Part shown: piece after piece, positions 47,591 through 58,974 of the stretch
How positions within the stretch are numbered: the stretch's first letter is position 1
Layout of the letters: every line of letters starts with the position of its first letter
From: Morinoia aosen
Taxonomy: Eukaryota; Arthropoda; Malacostraca; Amphipoda; Talitridae
DNA: 64,000 bases
Assembly: GCA_030386875.1 (NCBI GenBank)
Contig: CM059572.1
Location: 40,855,732-40,919,731 of the forward strand
Direction of reading: 5' to 3'
Notes under the pieces: generated by a model
The model's database searches: none
Seen by the model: only the letters and a program-made list of their open reading frames with translations
Told to the model about the DNA's origin: nothing
Position numbers and translations under genes: made by a program

Positions 47591-49226
47591 CGCAGTATAA
47601 TGTCTAGGCGGTGGTTTCAGCATTGAACTCCGAAGCAATACAATTAGAAGGAACAATATATTAATTGCTTTGCTCGCTCAGGAGCCATAAGTGTCTGTAA
47701 TAAGTCGATAAGAGCATGAGAAATTCTAAAAATGTTTGCAAAGTCTACTATCTGATGAACATTGTTCAGAGTAGTTGCGTCAGAGCTCTCACTACTGGAC
47801 GTGTGTCCGCCAGTGGAACAAATTTGAAGAATGTTCTTGCTTTCGCACTCCAAAACAGCGTAGTGACTTCTGCCGCAAAATGTTTAAAAAGTAACTCACG
47901 GAATCAATATGAACTGGTACATAAAATGGGCAGCTTAAAAACCACAAGCATCGGAAGAAAGAATTTAGGTAAATTCAGTTTCCATTAACATTTTCGGAGG
48001 AGGTCAAACCCCCATTTCATACAGAATTTCCTTCTTTGGTAGGCAAACAGTATGCAGTGCATGTCCCAGGGCAACACTAGGGCTCTTATTCCTTTACCTC
48101 TGGAGTCACATTAGCTACGAGCATGAAATCTCAACTTTTATGCTTTCCTCCTCGAAATTCAGAAAAACGTTTCGCTTTTTACCCCAGCGGTTGCGGTAAG
48201 CAGGAGCAAGTACACACATGCAATAAACGGAAAATATCACAGCAGAGTCTCAAGTAGGGCGACAAATGGAGCTGGAAAAGCCTCAGGTCGTGCGACATCT
48301 AAAACTCCGGTCCTAGCGAAATGTCTTCTTTGGCGAAGCTCGTAAAATTTTGCCGAGAAACACCTTTGTCGAGAAACACTGCGTGGCTTACCTCACAGCA
48401 TTAAGTATGGCTTCCTCAACCATAAGTTCCGCCAACTCTAAAGAATGAGACGACAGTTTTTCGGAAATGGATGTTTAAAGAGCCGCGTGGTTTTCAGCAC
48501 TTAATCGCGGGAAAGATTTTACGCGATGATTTCGTTCCGACAAGTATTTTCAACGGTATTAATTCCCGACAAATTTAAAGCCAGAAAATCATCTCGAAAC
48601 GAGTACCTAATATTGATACTATAAAAACACTTGCAAAACAACCGAACTAATAATGCTCAACTGAAATTGAAGTCGTTCCGACACGTTACTGTATGTACAA
48701 TAGGATCTGTACCAGAGGTGAGGATGCCAAAGTAAATACGGGGGAGATGAGAAGTGACAAAAGCGATTGCTGAGAGCCAGCAAACACAGGAGCGCTCTGT
48801 TCTAACTCTCACGGATAAACGAAGCTCTCGCTCTCTAACGGCACACATCGAGTGCCGCCGGGCATCCCTGCACGACGCTGCCCGCTGTGCTGTGTCATCG
48901 GCTCAAGTGATACGTCTATGTATACGGTGTTTATTTTCTGCAAGTGCAAGCGAGATAACTAATTGAAAACTTGGGATAGACCATAGAAGTGGTTAAATAC
49001 TGAAAAATCACCGTGAACATTCCCTAAAGGACTTCATGTCTCCCAAGGTTACATGAAAAATGTGAAATTAATATTACACTCACAAGAGGAATTTAGACAC
49101 TCGAGCAGATTACAGCAACTATTATCAACATAAACACTGCAATAACGAAGCCCAGGAAATTCTGACTGTACTGCGAAGCGAGGATTTACGACTAATTTAT
49201 TTAGTGTCAGTCACACGAGCAATGCA
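47591..49226. other. Unique DNA, GC-raised near 48720-48920
   Basis: No recognised gene. 48720-48920 is CpG-containing and GC-raised, 300 bp upstream of the small frame at 49227. A promoter there is conceivable but has no direct support. Confidence 0.4.
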
Positions 49227-49439
49227 ATGGCGGCCGCAGCCCAAAACTTATTGCGGAATAATGCGAGATTGACAGATCTTATTGCGAGTCCGAGGGAATT
49301 GAGGCAAAAACTTGACAACGTCGCTCTCAAAGTTGCGAGTTTTCGTGCAGAGTCTGCTGCTGATCAGATTAAGGCAGATCTAGTTTCACGAGTAGCCCGG
49401 TTTTTAGAAGAGAAGCGATCGTGTGAATGGACACATTGA
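49227..49439 (+). CDS. Small hypothetical frame, 70 codons
   Basis: Encodes a peptide rich in A, L, R, E and K with a helical, amphipathic look: MAAAAQNLLRNNARLTDL, then RELRQKLDNVALKVASF, ending FLEEKRSCEWTH. Another ATG lies two codons upstream in frame (49221), inside GCAATGCAATGGC. Composition is more balanced than the surroundings. I recognise no family, signal peptide or metal site. A short single-exon gene, a first exon, or a remnant of a transposon coiled-coil protein are possible. Nothing downstream continues it. Confidence 0.25.
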   Translation: MAAAAQNLLRNNARLTDLIASPRELRQKLDNVALKVASFRAESAADQIKADLVSRVARFLEEKRSCEWTH

Positions 49440-49875
49440 AAGAAATCAGCGATCAGAAGGAATTTCGCGTTCAAAAAATCGATGCGCTCGTGATACAATC
49501 TCTAAGGAGGAAAATATGGTGTGGTAGCATTTTATGGTCATATGAATGACTGAGTGTAAGGAACTTAGATATTACAGAGGTCGACGCACTCCTAAATGCT
49601 ATTGAAATAGAAAACCTTTATGTACCAAAATCGCCAACGCAAACTAGCGATATGAGTTCCTTGTTTCAATTTCAATTGAAGGCAAGCGCAAAACAGTGGA
49701 ACAAAAAATTTGCTGGCCTCAAAATTTTCCCAGAATATATAGTTTGGTTGAAACAAATAAAGGTAAATTTCGCTACAGTTGGAAAAATCAATTTCTGAAA
49801 CTTTAAAATTTTGAATTATTGAACGATTTGGCGAAAATATTAATGTACTTCCAATGAAAAGTCTTTTTTTTTCAG
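49440..49875. other. Unique AT-rich DNA
   Basis: Nothing recognised. Confidence 0.45.
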
Positions 49876-50000
49876 CAATACAAACATTCACTGCAGCACA
49901 CATACAGCAACACGAGTCTACACTGCAGCACACATACAGTACACTACAGCAACACGAGCATACACTGCAGCACACACACACTACAGCAACATCAGCAGTG
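49876..50000. repeat. Short minisatellite, three units with a CACTGCAGCACACATACAG core
   Basis: Units begin at about 49889, 49921 and 49964 with CACTGCAGCACACA and contain CAGCAACACGAG or a variant. Unit length grows by inserted CACTACAG words. Stop-free on the minus strand, which inflates a 161-codon frame there. Confidence 0.85.
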
Positions 50001-50392
50001 TAGCGGAGCTCATGCGTGAGCGGTACGCACATTTTACAGGTGAAAATGGAAGTCGTTACGCGCTTCAGTTTCCTCACTCGATGTCACACCACAGATGAAT
50101 ACGCACGAAGGGAGCTGATGATTCGGTAAGATTTTTAGCGTGCTTTCTGGTGGTTCTTTATAGTTTACTTCACAGTACGTGATTATTCCTACAGTGATTT
50201 GATATGTTCGATGGGTTTTAATATTATTAGCCTGGATTGAGAGTTTATTAAAGTGAATAATTAGTGCAGTTGAAGTTTATAATCAAATCTTGCTTCTAGT
50301 GCCCGACTTTAAATGTTTCTATAACGCTGTTACAGAGAGCGTTTTAAATAAGCTAATGCGTTTTCGAACCAGAGAGCCACTAAGTACGTCAC
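50001..50392. other. Unique DNA between two CA-rich repeats
   Basis: Nothing recognised. Confidence 0.4.
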
Positions 50393-50680
50393 AAGCAGCA
50401 TCACACACACACAGTGCAGCAGCACCATACACAAATACATACCACACACACACACATTTATACCACCAAAAACACACTACAGCACCAACACACAAACACA
50501 CACATATATACCACCAAAAACACACTACAGCACCAACACACACACACACACACACATACATATATATATACACACCACACACATATATACCACTACACAC
50601 ACACTACAGCACCAACACACACACACTGCAGCAACAGCACAACACACTAGCTAGAGCAGCAGGCAGGCAGGCAGGCAGAG
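50393..50680. repeat. CA-rich compound microsatellite/minisatellite
   Basis: CACACA runs mixed with two copies of CCACCAAAAACACACTACAG and related words, a short TATATA run, and four GGCA units near 50661-50680. Both strands stay open (93-136 codons) as a composition effect. Confidence 0.9.
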
Positions 50681-52254
50681 AGGCAGGCGACGTCGCCTAA
50701 GCAGCGCAGATCAAGGAATTAGCGCTGAGCGACACACCAGATGAGACCGCCAGTCCTGCTGTCAATACCCAATACCAGCCGTCAGTCCGGCTCCAGCCCC
50801 CCAAATGAACTGCTAAGTGGCAGCTGCTAACGCCCCTCTCCATGTTTAGTGCATCTTCCCCCTCAAAATGCTATCGCTAGCGACAATAATGCAGCACACG
50901 TAACGTCTTTTCTTTCTCCAAAGTGTTAATCTCATTCGCTTATTGCGAAAGGTGGTATTTTCGTGTGGTAATTTCTGAGTTGAATCATGATATTGTTCAA
51001 TGGTAATTTTTAATTAGATTGACGAGAAGTTATAACATGAGGTTTCGAAAAACGTTTGGCGTCATCGAAATGAGTTATGTCTTTGGAGAATTACGATTCT
51101 CATGCCTGCACTCCCACATATTCTCGGCCTAACAAGACTTCTCATGAGCTTTGCTGGATGAGCAGTGAAGAAACGAGCATCTTCGACGAATATGGCCGAG
51201 ATCATACCTTCCAAATAGCTTAGCATCGAGAGCAAAGTAAAATTGATTTTCATATTAAAACCAATTTCCTAAATAAAATTTCTTTCCAACATTAAAGTGA
51301 GGGAGTTTACTGCGGCTACGCAAGTTTTTGTGATCCTCGATATTATGTTAATTCCCTTTTCAATCAATGAAGTTGCATTTAAATAGTCACCGAGAATGTA
51401 CATTGCTAAATGAATTTTCTTTGCAAGGGAAATTGAAGCTATTATAAATTAATTTGTGAGAACAGCGCGCGTGAAAATGACCAGAACAATTCAATTTCAT
51501 TTGAGAATTGAAACATGTGGTAGAGAATAGAACAATTACAGTTTTTCTCTGAGTTAAATATATCTAAGAGCAACTGGCATTGCTAAACACTTTTTTGCTG
51601 AAGTTGCTATTCTCAGCTGCATTCTATTTGAGTGTAAAGTGAAAAGTTTGAGAGAAAGAAATGGGACGAGATGTAGCTCATGAGAAGAGATGGAGAAATA
51701 TTCATAATTCTTCCTATGCCATCACTACACCACTTGTAATAGACATCGTTTCGCTAAGAATTTATTCCCAAGATTAAGAACACTATATTTTCCAGACAGC
51801 GTTTAGTGGATACAAAATTCAAAACAAATCGTGCTATAAAAATTAGCGCTCTATTGCAAGTACACTCTTTTCATCACGTGTAGTAAAGACGCTTCCCAAA
51901 AAAAATCCAAATCAGAAATAGCAGATACAGTTAGCTTTGCAAGGCTCGAACCAGTGGAGAACTTGATAGTTTTACGAGTGTCTCTTACCCAGTTCAAACA
52001 ATAAAACAATATTGTGTGATGCGATGAATGTAATCTATACAATGTTACATACATTTTCTAACAGGTACAGAGTTACATATTCATATTATACATATATTAA
52101 GATACTAAGATATTATAAGATATTATATTAAGATACTAATGTTACTTACACATTTACACATACAATGAGCACACTTGTGTGTAGACAAAGAAATGACAGA
52201 GACCCAAATTTATTTCGCGTGCACATTATTTATAGCAGAAGAATTATCTCAGCA
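50681..52254. other. Unique DNA, no gene recognised
   Basis: 50700-50900 is GC-raised. A small AGATACTAAGATATTATA-type repeat lies at 52097-52140. No domain-bearing frame. Confidence 0.45.
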
Positions 52255-52560
52255 ATACTGCAGAACTAACGCGACTGGCTGCGCCTACCTCCATTGCCAC
52301 CGAAGGTAAATTGCACAGCAGAACACATCAATAATTACGAAGATGCATCGCCAGGATTTCGGAATTATTAATTCAGTGTCGAGAACCCCCAGGAGGTGAG
52401 GTAATTACGCCTAGTAATGAGGTAATTATTGAGCGAGTGGCCTATGGCATACTGTGTCGCTCATGGCACAAGCTCTGACACAACCATTTGCTGTTATTTC
52501 GCGTTTCTTCGCACGCAACTTTTCCCTAAAATTCCCCAGGTGGTCGTATGGCGATGAGAA
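52255..52560. promoter_or_regulatory. GC-raised island with repeated GGTAATTA motifs (candidate noncoding element)
   Basis: Contains GAGGTAATTACGCC and GAGGTAATTATTGAGCG 27 bp apart, plus ATCAATAATTACG and GGAATTATTAATTC. These are homeodomain-type core words in a stretch that is otherwise not AT-rich. No frame. Regulatory role is inference. Confidence 0.28.
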
Positions 52561-54284
52561 ACGTTCGTGGTGGAACAGAAAACCAGTTATTGCTTTATTT
52601 TATAATGTATTTATTACCAATATAATAAGGTGATCCCTAATCTTTTAGAATATGAAACTGTGTAACCCTTTATTATTATTTTGACTATTGCTACATCGTG
52701 TGGGGTTTCACCCCCGTTTCATGAGGGTATTTAGAACTTATAGATTCATTTTCATCTTCGAAAAGCTTAAAAATTCAACGTCTCTTCAAGTACTTTCCGT
52801 TACGCTGGTATGTGAACGTATAAGCATCTCGATGAGACGAAACTGTGAAGGATGAAGAATGTATGTAGAAAAAAAGAAAGAAGAAAAACAGTTTACTTCG
52901 AATAAAGTTGACCCATGAAGCTTCTCACATTTAATTTTGAAATCATACTCAAATTCGTAAATATAAGGTCGGTTTTTATGTACGCAGTCCACCTGATGAG
53001 ATAGAAACAGCAGTAAAAAATAAAAGTAAGGCTTACCTAAACATCAAAATTTGCCCACTACAAACTCTTGTAACTCGTGCTGAAGATTTTACAGAGGACA
53101 GCTGTGGTGACCACTGAGGAGCACTAGCTCCACGATGTACGCTGACGGGAACGAACAATACTAGCATCCCTCACCGATTGTTGCGCATGCAGGAATCCCA
53201 TGTGTTCTCGACGAGCGCTTAGTTCCTAAGCAAAGTCACTGGACAATTCCTTACAGCGCATCGCACATTCAAGAGTATATTTAATCACTCTACATAAATG
53301 ATTATATAGAAAATGGCAGACAACGTCAGACATGGTGAGAAATGTTAGTTATTAAAATTTCAACGATATCGAAAATACCCCTCGTAAAATAATATCGTTG
53401 CTTGCAATTGCCGTTATCTCGGAATTTTAAAAACTCGGACGTTTTATTTTTCTCGATTTCACGCACTGCAGGTACTCCAGGAATGTATTCTCCAGTATCC
53501 TTCCTACACCATGACTGCAGACTGCAGCAGCAAACAGTGTTGAGAAAATAAAGAGAGCTTGGCTCATTGAATGTGCATGAGCTGCCAACAACCTAATGTG
53601 TGAAATTTGTCCGAGCATCTGGCCCGTTGCTCCTGCATATTTTGTGCACTTTTTTAAACTTTCAAATTTTTGACCATTTGAGAATGTGGTCGGCTCTGGA
53701 TTATTCAGAAGCTAGAGACCAGTTCTGGAGCGTTTGCCGTGCCAAAAAATTATTCCTAAACAATTTCCATGATTGTTTAATTTTCATTCACAGGTTTCGT
53801 TCACTCTACTTTAAATCAGTCGTAAATAACTGGGTGACAGTTTCTTTGATACCCACTCACCGATGAGTCATTTACGTGGTAAAATATACACTGTACTTTA
53901 AATACTCAAATAAAACCACACAGTCATCTGTTCAACACACAAATCAGAATCACCGCAATTATAGAGAATTTTATTTTTATACTCGTTCTGATTAGCCAAA
54001 GGGCTGGAAGCATTTTATTTTTTGACCCGAGAAGTCCGCACATTTGCATCCACTAAGCAGGCTTTTATTATGTGATAGGCGAGCACAAGCTACAAAATGC
54101 AGGTCTAGCGCTTGGAGATCCTAGGACACGGGATAAAATTGAGGTCTCTTCATCACCACATCCTGATCTCTTGTCGAGAGGAAAATGCCAGAAAGAAACG
54201 GTCTCAGTATGGCGATGGAAGTGTGCCACACACTAGCAAGTTTATTACACATCGCTTTGTGTCGTAAAAGGTTAAAGGTTAACG
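52561..54284. other. Unique DNA, no gene recognised
   Basis: An 88-codon plus frame (53600-53866) and shorter frames without domains. No repeats recognised. Confidence 0.45.
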
Positions 54285-54495
54285 TCGGCATCTTTGGGAT
54301 GCTTTATTTCCAATCAAGCCTGATACATATGATCTTAGCATTGGTTTTTCAAATGTCTTACAACTAACCCTATATATAGGACACCATGACGGTTCCCCCG
54401 TAAAGCCGGTCCCATTTCCGACACCTGGGTTGAGTGGGGTATTGTGCAGGAGCTTTCCCTTATACCCAACGGGGAAAATCTCTGCGCCAGCGCCG

Positions 54496-54506
54496 GGATA
54501 CGAACC
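54496..54506 (-). promoter_or_regulatory. Pol III box B of SB
   Basis: GGTTCGTATCC on the minus strand, one mismatch to GGTTCGAATCC. Confidence 0.8.
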
Positions 54507-54539
54507 CGCGACTTCCAGCATGCAAGTCCGATCCCTTAA

Positions 54540-54550
54540 CTGCTGTGCCA
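54540..54550 (-). promoter_or_regulatory. Pol III box A of SB
   Basis: TGGCACAGCAG on the minus strand, full match to the degenerate box A consensus, with normal spacing to box B. Confidence 0.8.
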
Positions 54551-54560
54551 CAGAGAGCAC

Positions 54561-54699
54561 AGAGTAAAATGCTAAAAAATCCCGATCGTATAGTTTGAGG
54601 AACGTTTCTACTGTAATAGATACATATTTGAAGAAAGATGAAGCAAGAAGGACGTACGTGAACGTTATCATCACCTTATGTGTTCGTTAAAATAATTAT
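54561..54699. other. Unique spacer
   Basis: Nothing recognised. Confidence 0.4.
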
Positions 54700-54937
54700 A
54701 TCAGTTCGCTTAAAATTTTTCTAGCCATAACAAAGACGATTTCAAGACAGGGAAGAAGGGGAACCATTTATTTTGGATTTGAAAACAGGAAATCTATTCA
54801 GAAGGTGTTTCCCCACAACCTGTGCATAGAAACAGAAAGTGAGGAAGGAAGTTCATGGAGTTACATAAAAGTTAAGAAAGAAAGTTCCAGGTACTGTAAA
54901 TGGGCAACTGTAAACCGAACAACAACAACAAGCATCG
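54700..54937 (-). mobile_element. SA retroposon copy 8, 3' part (split by SB)
   Basis: Contains AACCATTTATTTTGGATTTG, GGTGTTTCCCCACAACCTGT, GCATAGAAACAGAAAGTGAG and a CAACTGTAAACCGA block. Long form. It stops at ACAAGCATC where the second SB copy is inserted. Confidence 0.8.
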
Positions 54938-55135
54938 GCATCTTTGGGATGCTTTATTTCCAATCAAGCCTGATACATATGATCTTGAGCATTGGTTTTT
55001 CAAATGTCTTATAACTAGCACTATATATAGGACACCATGACGGTTCCCCCGTAAAGCCGGTACCCATTTCCAACACCTGGGTTGAGTGGGGTATTGTGCT
55101 TGAGCTTTCCCTTATACCCAACGGGGAAAATGTGC
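54938..55135 (-). mobile_element. SB SINE copy 2, 5'-truncated, nested in SA
   Basis: Same body and tail as the copy at 54286, closely matching, but it ends at GGGGAAAAT, exactly before the tRNA-like head. AGCATC stands on both sides and may be a short target duplication. Its tail keeps the full pairing CCAAT + CAAG / CTTG + ATTGG, where the first copy has lost a C. Confidence 0.85.
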
Positions 55136-55286
55136 CAGAGCATCCGAAGAACAGCATCCGTAGCATAACGAAATATGAAATTTAACTATTTAAAAATAAG
55201 GTCTAACAAACCTTCAGCTCAAGACTCCACATCTCTCTCTGGGAGCGGTAATTCCCATACGTACAATAGTTGTATCCCCCAGAAGG
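55136..55286 (-). mobile_element. SA retroposon copy 8, 5' part
   Basis: Continues the interrupted element: AAATAAGGTCTAACAAACCT, CAGCTCAAGACTCCACATC, GGGAGCGGTAATTCCCATA and ACAATAGTTGTATCCCCC. Confidence 0.8.
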
Positions 55287-57423
55287 TACTCCCTTAGATA
55301 CAACAGTTGGATGCTCTAAGCCGTCGTTCGCCAAGACACCGGCAGGTGGAACGCCATAAGCTTTTACCAGAAGCGCAATGTCGACAACCATGGGAGTTAA
55401 GGGAATCATTTTTCTCTTGGAATATTTTATGTGCAAGGTGCGGACTCGCGTTTCTTGGTGCGCTCTGCCGTCAACTGAAACTTCCGCTGAAAACTCAGCG
55501 GAAGAAGAAAGTTCGTGTTAGAGGAGATTCTTCCCAACTCACACGATGCAGCAAGTAATTTTGAATGGTTTCAATTATAAATGGAAACATAGTATTTTCT
55601 TTCCATAAAATAAAGAAAAGGCTTTCCCTTATGTTTCTTTTAACGAGTAGTGTTCCAACGACTGATGCTATCAAACTGGTGTGGGAAGCCTCGTCCCCAT
55701 GCCCTTTAAAAACATTGAAAGCACCGTTCGACATCCATTTATCTTTCCTACACGATTTATTGCACCCAGGATAACATCTAAATCAATTCAGCGGCATTAA
55801 TTACTCAACCTCAATCATGATGCTCAATCATCGTCCCTACAGAACCATACGTGGATGTCAACTTTAAAAAACTCACGTCGCGAAATGATCATCTGGTTGA
55901 ATAAATAATACTCTCAAGGAAATTTTTGAGCTGTACAAAAACCATAAGTACGTTTACTGATTGTAGGCTTTCCTGTGCTTAGTAGTATTTATTTACTACA
56001 ACTCTGAAATGACTAATAAAAACAACAAAAGAAGTCACCCAGCATGTGATGAGCATGAGTGAAATCCAAACTTCAGAACTAAAAAGAAACAACGCGTGCT
56101 TCGTCGATGACTAAGGAGAATTTTTCAATACCGTCTCAGAAAAAATGCTTAATTTCTGAGTCGGTATAAGTGCGTTGATTCATAGCATGCATTATTTTGA
56201 ACAGAAATTATCCAAAAGGGGAATAGCGCAATGGGTTAAATCTTTTTCGAATAATCTTTCAATCTGTAAGAACGAAACGAAAATAAAATTTTAAAGAGGG
56301 TTAGGTCCTCTAAATGAAGAATTTCTCAACAGAATGAGGTTCCTTAGCACCACTCACCGTGCCTTCATGGACATCAAAGCCGGAAACACTGTTACTCCCT
56401 CACAATTTCCCGCCCTTTCATGGCTCAACTAATAAGACGCTGTTATTCTTGGGCACTCAATCGCTCAAGTAGGGACGCTGCACATCTCATAAACAACATG
56501 ACCATCATAAATTTGCAGATTAACGCAGAGAGCGTCAAATCACAAGGCAGAGCATGTCAAGAGTTCCCTTCATCATTCGGGAGTGATGAAACAAGCACAA
56601 TCTTCTTAAAATGTCTCGCACAGAATCGCTTGCGTACGTTGCCCATAAACAAGACTGCATTATAAATCACTAGGTTAGTGAACACGCCTCACAAAGGCCG
56701 GCGCTCCCGCATTTTCCTCCGTCATTATGCTTGCCATTGAACAGACGCGATTTTCTTAAGACCCCATGTGCTCCATGGGGCCATGTGCTCCATTTTAGCC
56801 GAGGCAACTTCTCGCACCATTCACCAGGACCCCGGCATTGTGCAGGCCAGTCGGAGCGGCAAACTGCACCCCGCACGCCCGCTCACACCCCGGCACCGCC
56901 GCAACTTTACACCGCGGACCCGTGCTAGGCTTTTAAGGCACACCAGCTTACAATGATCGTGTACTTCTTCCCCGCGTGCTTGCATTTCCTCGCATGGTGA
57001 TGGTATCGAATGAACGCTGAATGGGGCAGGGAGGGATCGGTAATTCTGAACAAGAGTGGCAAATTGGCGACTGCGTGTCGATTTGATTGCTGTATCGCCG
57101 TAGCAGAAATGTGCTGTTGCTGCTCAGCAATGCAGCGTAACCTAAAGTTTATTTATCGTCACTTAGTTTGCCGTACACTACAGCAAAATGATAACTTATC
57201 CAAATTATTTAATGAGATGAAAATACTGTCAAATTATATCGTACATATTTAACTGAATCTTAATGCGTTCCTTTGAGTTGGCTATCAAACTTCGATATTT
57301 CAACATAATAATGTTCCGACGCCATGACTCGCTCGAGCAATTTTTGAGACTTGGGAATGTCTTCTCAAACAGCAAGTAAAGCAAGATAATGCAAAGAAAA
57401 ATTCCGTTCGCTACCGCCACACA

Positions 57424-57427
<4 letters not shown>
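55287..57427. other. Unique DNA, no gene recognised
   Basis: 55398-55445 has faint similarity to the middle of SA. 56690-57010 is GC-raised with CCGCAACTTTACACCGCGG-type sequence and overlapping frames on both strands, none recognised. Confidence 0.4.

Positions 57428-57468
<41 letters not shown>
57428..57468. repeat. AG microsatellite
   Basis: About 20 AG units. On the minus strand it gives a Ser-Leu run in a meaningless frame. Confidence 0.97.
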
Positions 57469-57470
<2 letters not shown>

Positions 57471-57605
57471 ATAGGAACACAATAAAAAGTTGCAATTTGC
57501 ACCTAAACCTAAGATAATAGATTTTCCAGAACGAATAGAAGAACTTCGAAGACGCTGACAAATTTCCTTGTTAACTACGAGTAACTTTGCAATCCTAAGA
57601 TTAGA

Positions 57606-57953
57606 AAAGTAAGTTCAGGCCCCCATAACCACAAAAAAGATGTTTCAAAGAAGGGGAGAAGAAACCCACCTTCAAGTGAAAAATTAAAGGAACAGGAAAT
57701 CTACGCAAAACGTGTCCCCACACTTTGCGATAGAAACAGCCAGATTGACAGAAGTTTATGGAACAGATTAAAGTTGAAAAACAAAGTAAGGCCAGCAGGA
57801 ACTGACAGCAGTAAACCGAAAAAATGATCCGTAACAAAAAAAATAATTTACTCTAGTTTAATTAAAGGCTTACTTAATCCCCCGCTCATGACCTCATTTG
57901 CCCCTCTCCCATCAACCCTGAAAGACCTAATTCGCATAATTACAATAACTGTA
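57606..57953 (-). mobile_element. SA retroposon copy 9
   Basis: Diverged, long form (ACGTGTCCCCACACTTTG insert). CTGACAGCAGTAAACCGAAA and GACCTCATTTGCCCCTC identify it. The 5' end is recognisable as GACCTAATTCGCATAATTAC. Confidence 0.75.
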
Positions 57954-58179
57954 CTGTTTTGAGGCTAAAAAATGCCCTATAATTCAAAAATGAGTGAACG
58001 ATTTTTAAAAACACGCAACGTGATGCAAGTTGGCTGGCTAAACACTCGTAAACAAGTAGTATTTTTATGACACGCGAATAATTTCTCATGTATAACTTAT
58101 TTGTGCGCTGCTTTTATCAGGAAAATGAGCCATTAGAGCCGCTTAAAAACAAAATCAACTAAAGCTGTCAGACGCGCAA

Positions 58180-58450
58180 TTATTCTTTCATCGGAATCTC
58201 GTAATTAGCAAAAATCAGGGCTTCAAAAGTCATCACTGATACTCAGCAGCCACATAATTAGCGGTTTCGTGCATCACAACACGAGAGCCAAAGCCCGAGT
58301 TCTGCACCATTATGAGACCGCACTTCCTCTCTGGAATTCCAATAACGAACCTAATTTTCAGCAACGCATGAGCGGCTTACAAGTATGAAGAGAACATTGA
58401 ACGTTAGTTCAATTTACACTAGTGGAATTCTAATGGCCGGCCAATAAGCA
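58180..58450. promoter_or_regulatory. Island with clustered AATTA/TAATTAG words (candidate noncoding element)
   Basis: GCGCAATTATTC, CTCGTAATTAGC, CACATAATTAGCGG and CCTAATTTTC within 270 bp of mixed composition and no frame. Regulatory reading is inference. Confidence 0.22.
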
Positions 58451-58752
58451 CGAGAGGAGGTTGTTATTTTCATTGCATTTTAAAATAATTGAAGTGTTTG
58501 GCGCTTATTTTTATGAACTTATTAATTGCTGAAACTAAGACGCTAAAGATATTTTTTAGTAGACTTCTGAGGTTAACATCGAATCAAGCTCAACGCTATC
58601 ATTGGAATAGAAAGGATACAGGAAATTCGAACGTACCCGAAGCGGTGTTGGGAGAGCTCAATACACAGTGCACTTGCTAGATAAGGGCTAGCTGATCAAT
58701 AAGGCTCACAATTAGCCCATTTTAGAGGTCTCATAATCTAATTTCATAAATT

Positions 58753-58890
58753 AAGTAAGCTAATTTAAGCCTCACCAACTATAAAAAAAGGGGTTCCGAA
58801 GGGAAGAAGGCGCCATTTAGCATGGGATTATGAGAACGGGGAACCTATACTCAATATGTGATTCCACACAAGCTTCACTACGCAAAGAAA
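58753..58890 (-). mobile_element. SA retroposon copy 10, strongly 5'-truncated
   Basis: Only the 3' side remains: AAGGCGCCATTTAGCATGGG, then the GGAACCTATACTCAA block and part of the long-form insert. Confidence 0.7.
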
Positions 58891-58974
58891 GAGCTAGTGG
58901 CATGCTATGTCGCCTAGGTTTTAAGGAATACCGTCAATAATGGAAAAATAGATCGAATTCAGCAAAGGCAAGTG

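Larger units (their letters stand above)
54286..54560 (-). mobile_element. SB: tRNA-derived SINE, full length
   Basis: On the minus strand it starts with a tRNA-like head. Box A TGGCACAGCAG (54540-54550) fits TRGYNNARNNG at every position; box B GGTTCGTATCC (54496-54506) differs from consensus at one site; they are 33 bp apart. CTCTG and CAGAG at the head's two ends can pair like an acceptor stem. The body follows, then a tail region with AAAAACCAATG ... ATTGGAAATAAAG and a final GCATC/GATGC hairpin. The shared tail with LT suggests LINE-dependent mobility. Target duplication not clear. Confidence 0.85.

Noticed and set aside
50290..50700. 136-codon frame
   Set aside because: Runs through CA-rich microsatellite sequence; low complexity.
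54496..54558. Functional tRNA gene on the minus strand
   Set aside because: Boxes A and B fit, but the anticodon arm is irregular and the sequence continues into a repeated body with a duplicate nearby, so it is a SINE head.
55398..55445. Additional SA fragment (GGGAGTTAAGGGAATC, TGTGCAAGGTGCGG)
   Set aside because: Similarity is too short and broken to separate from chance.
57229..57561. 110-codon minus frame with a Ser-Leu run
   Set aside because: The run is the AG microsatellite translated; the rest has no domain.
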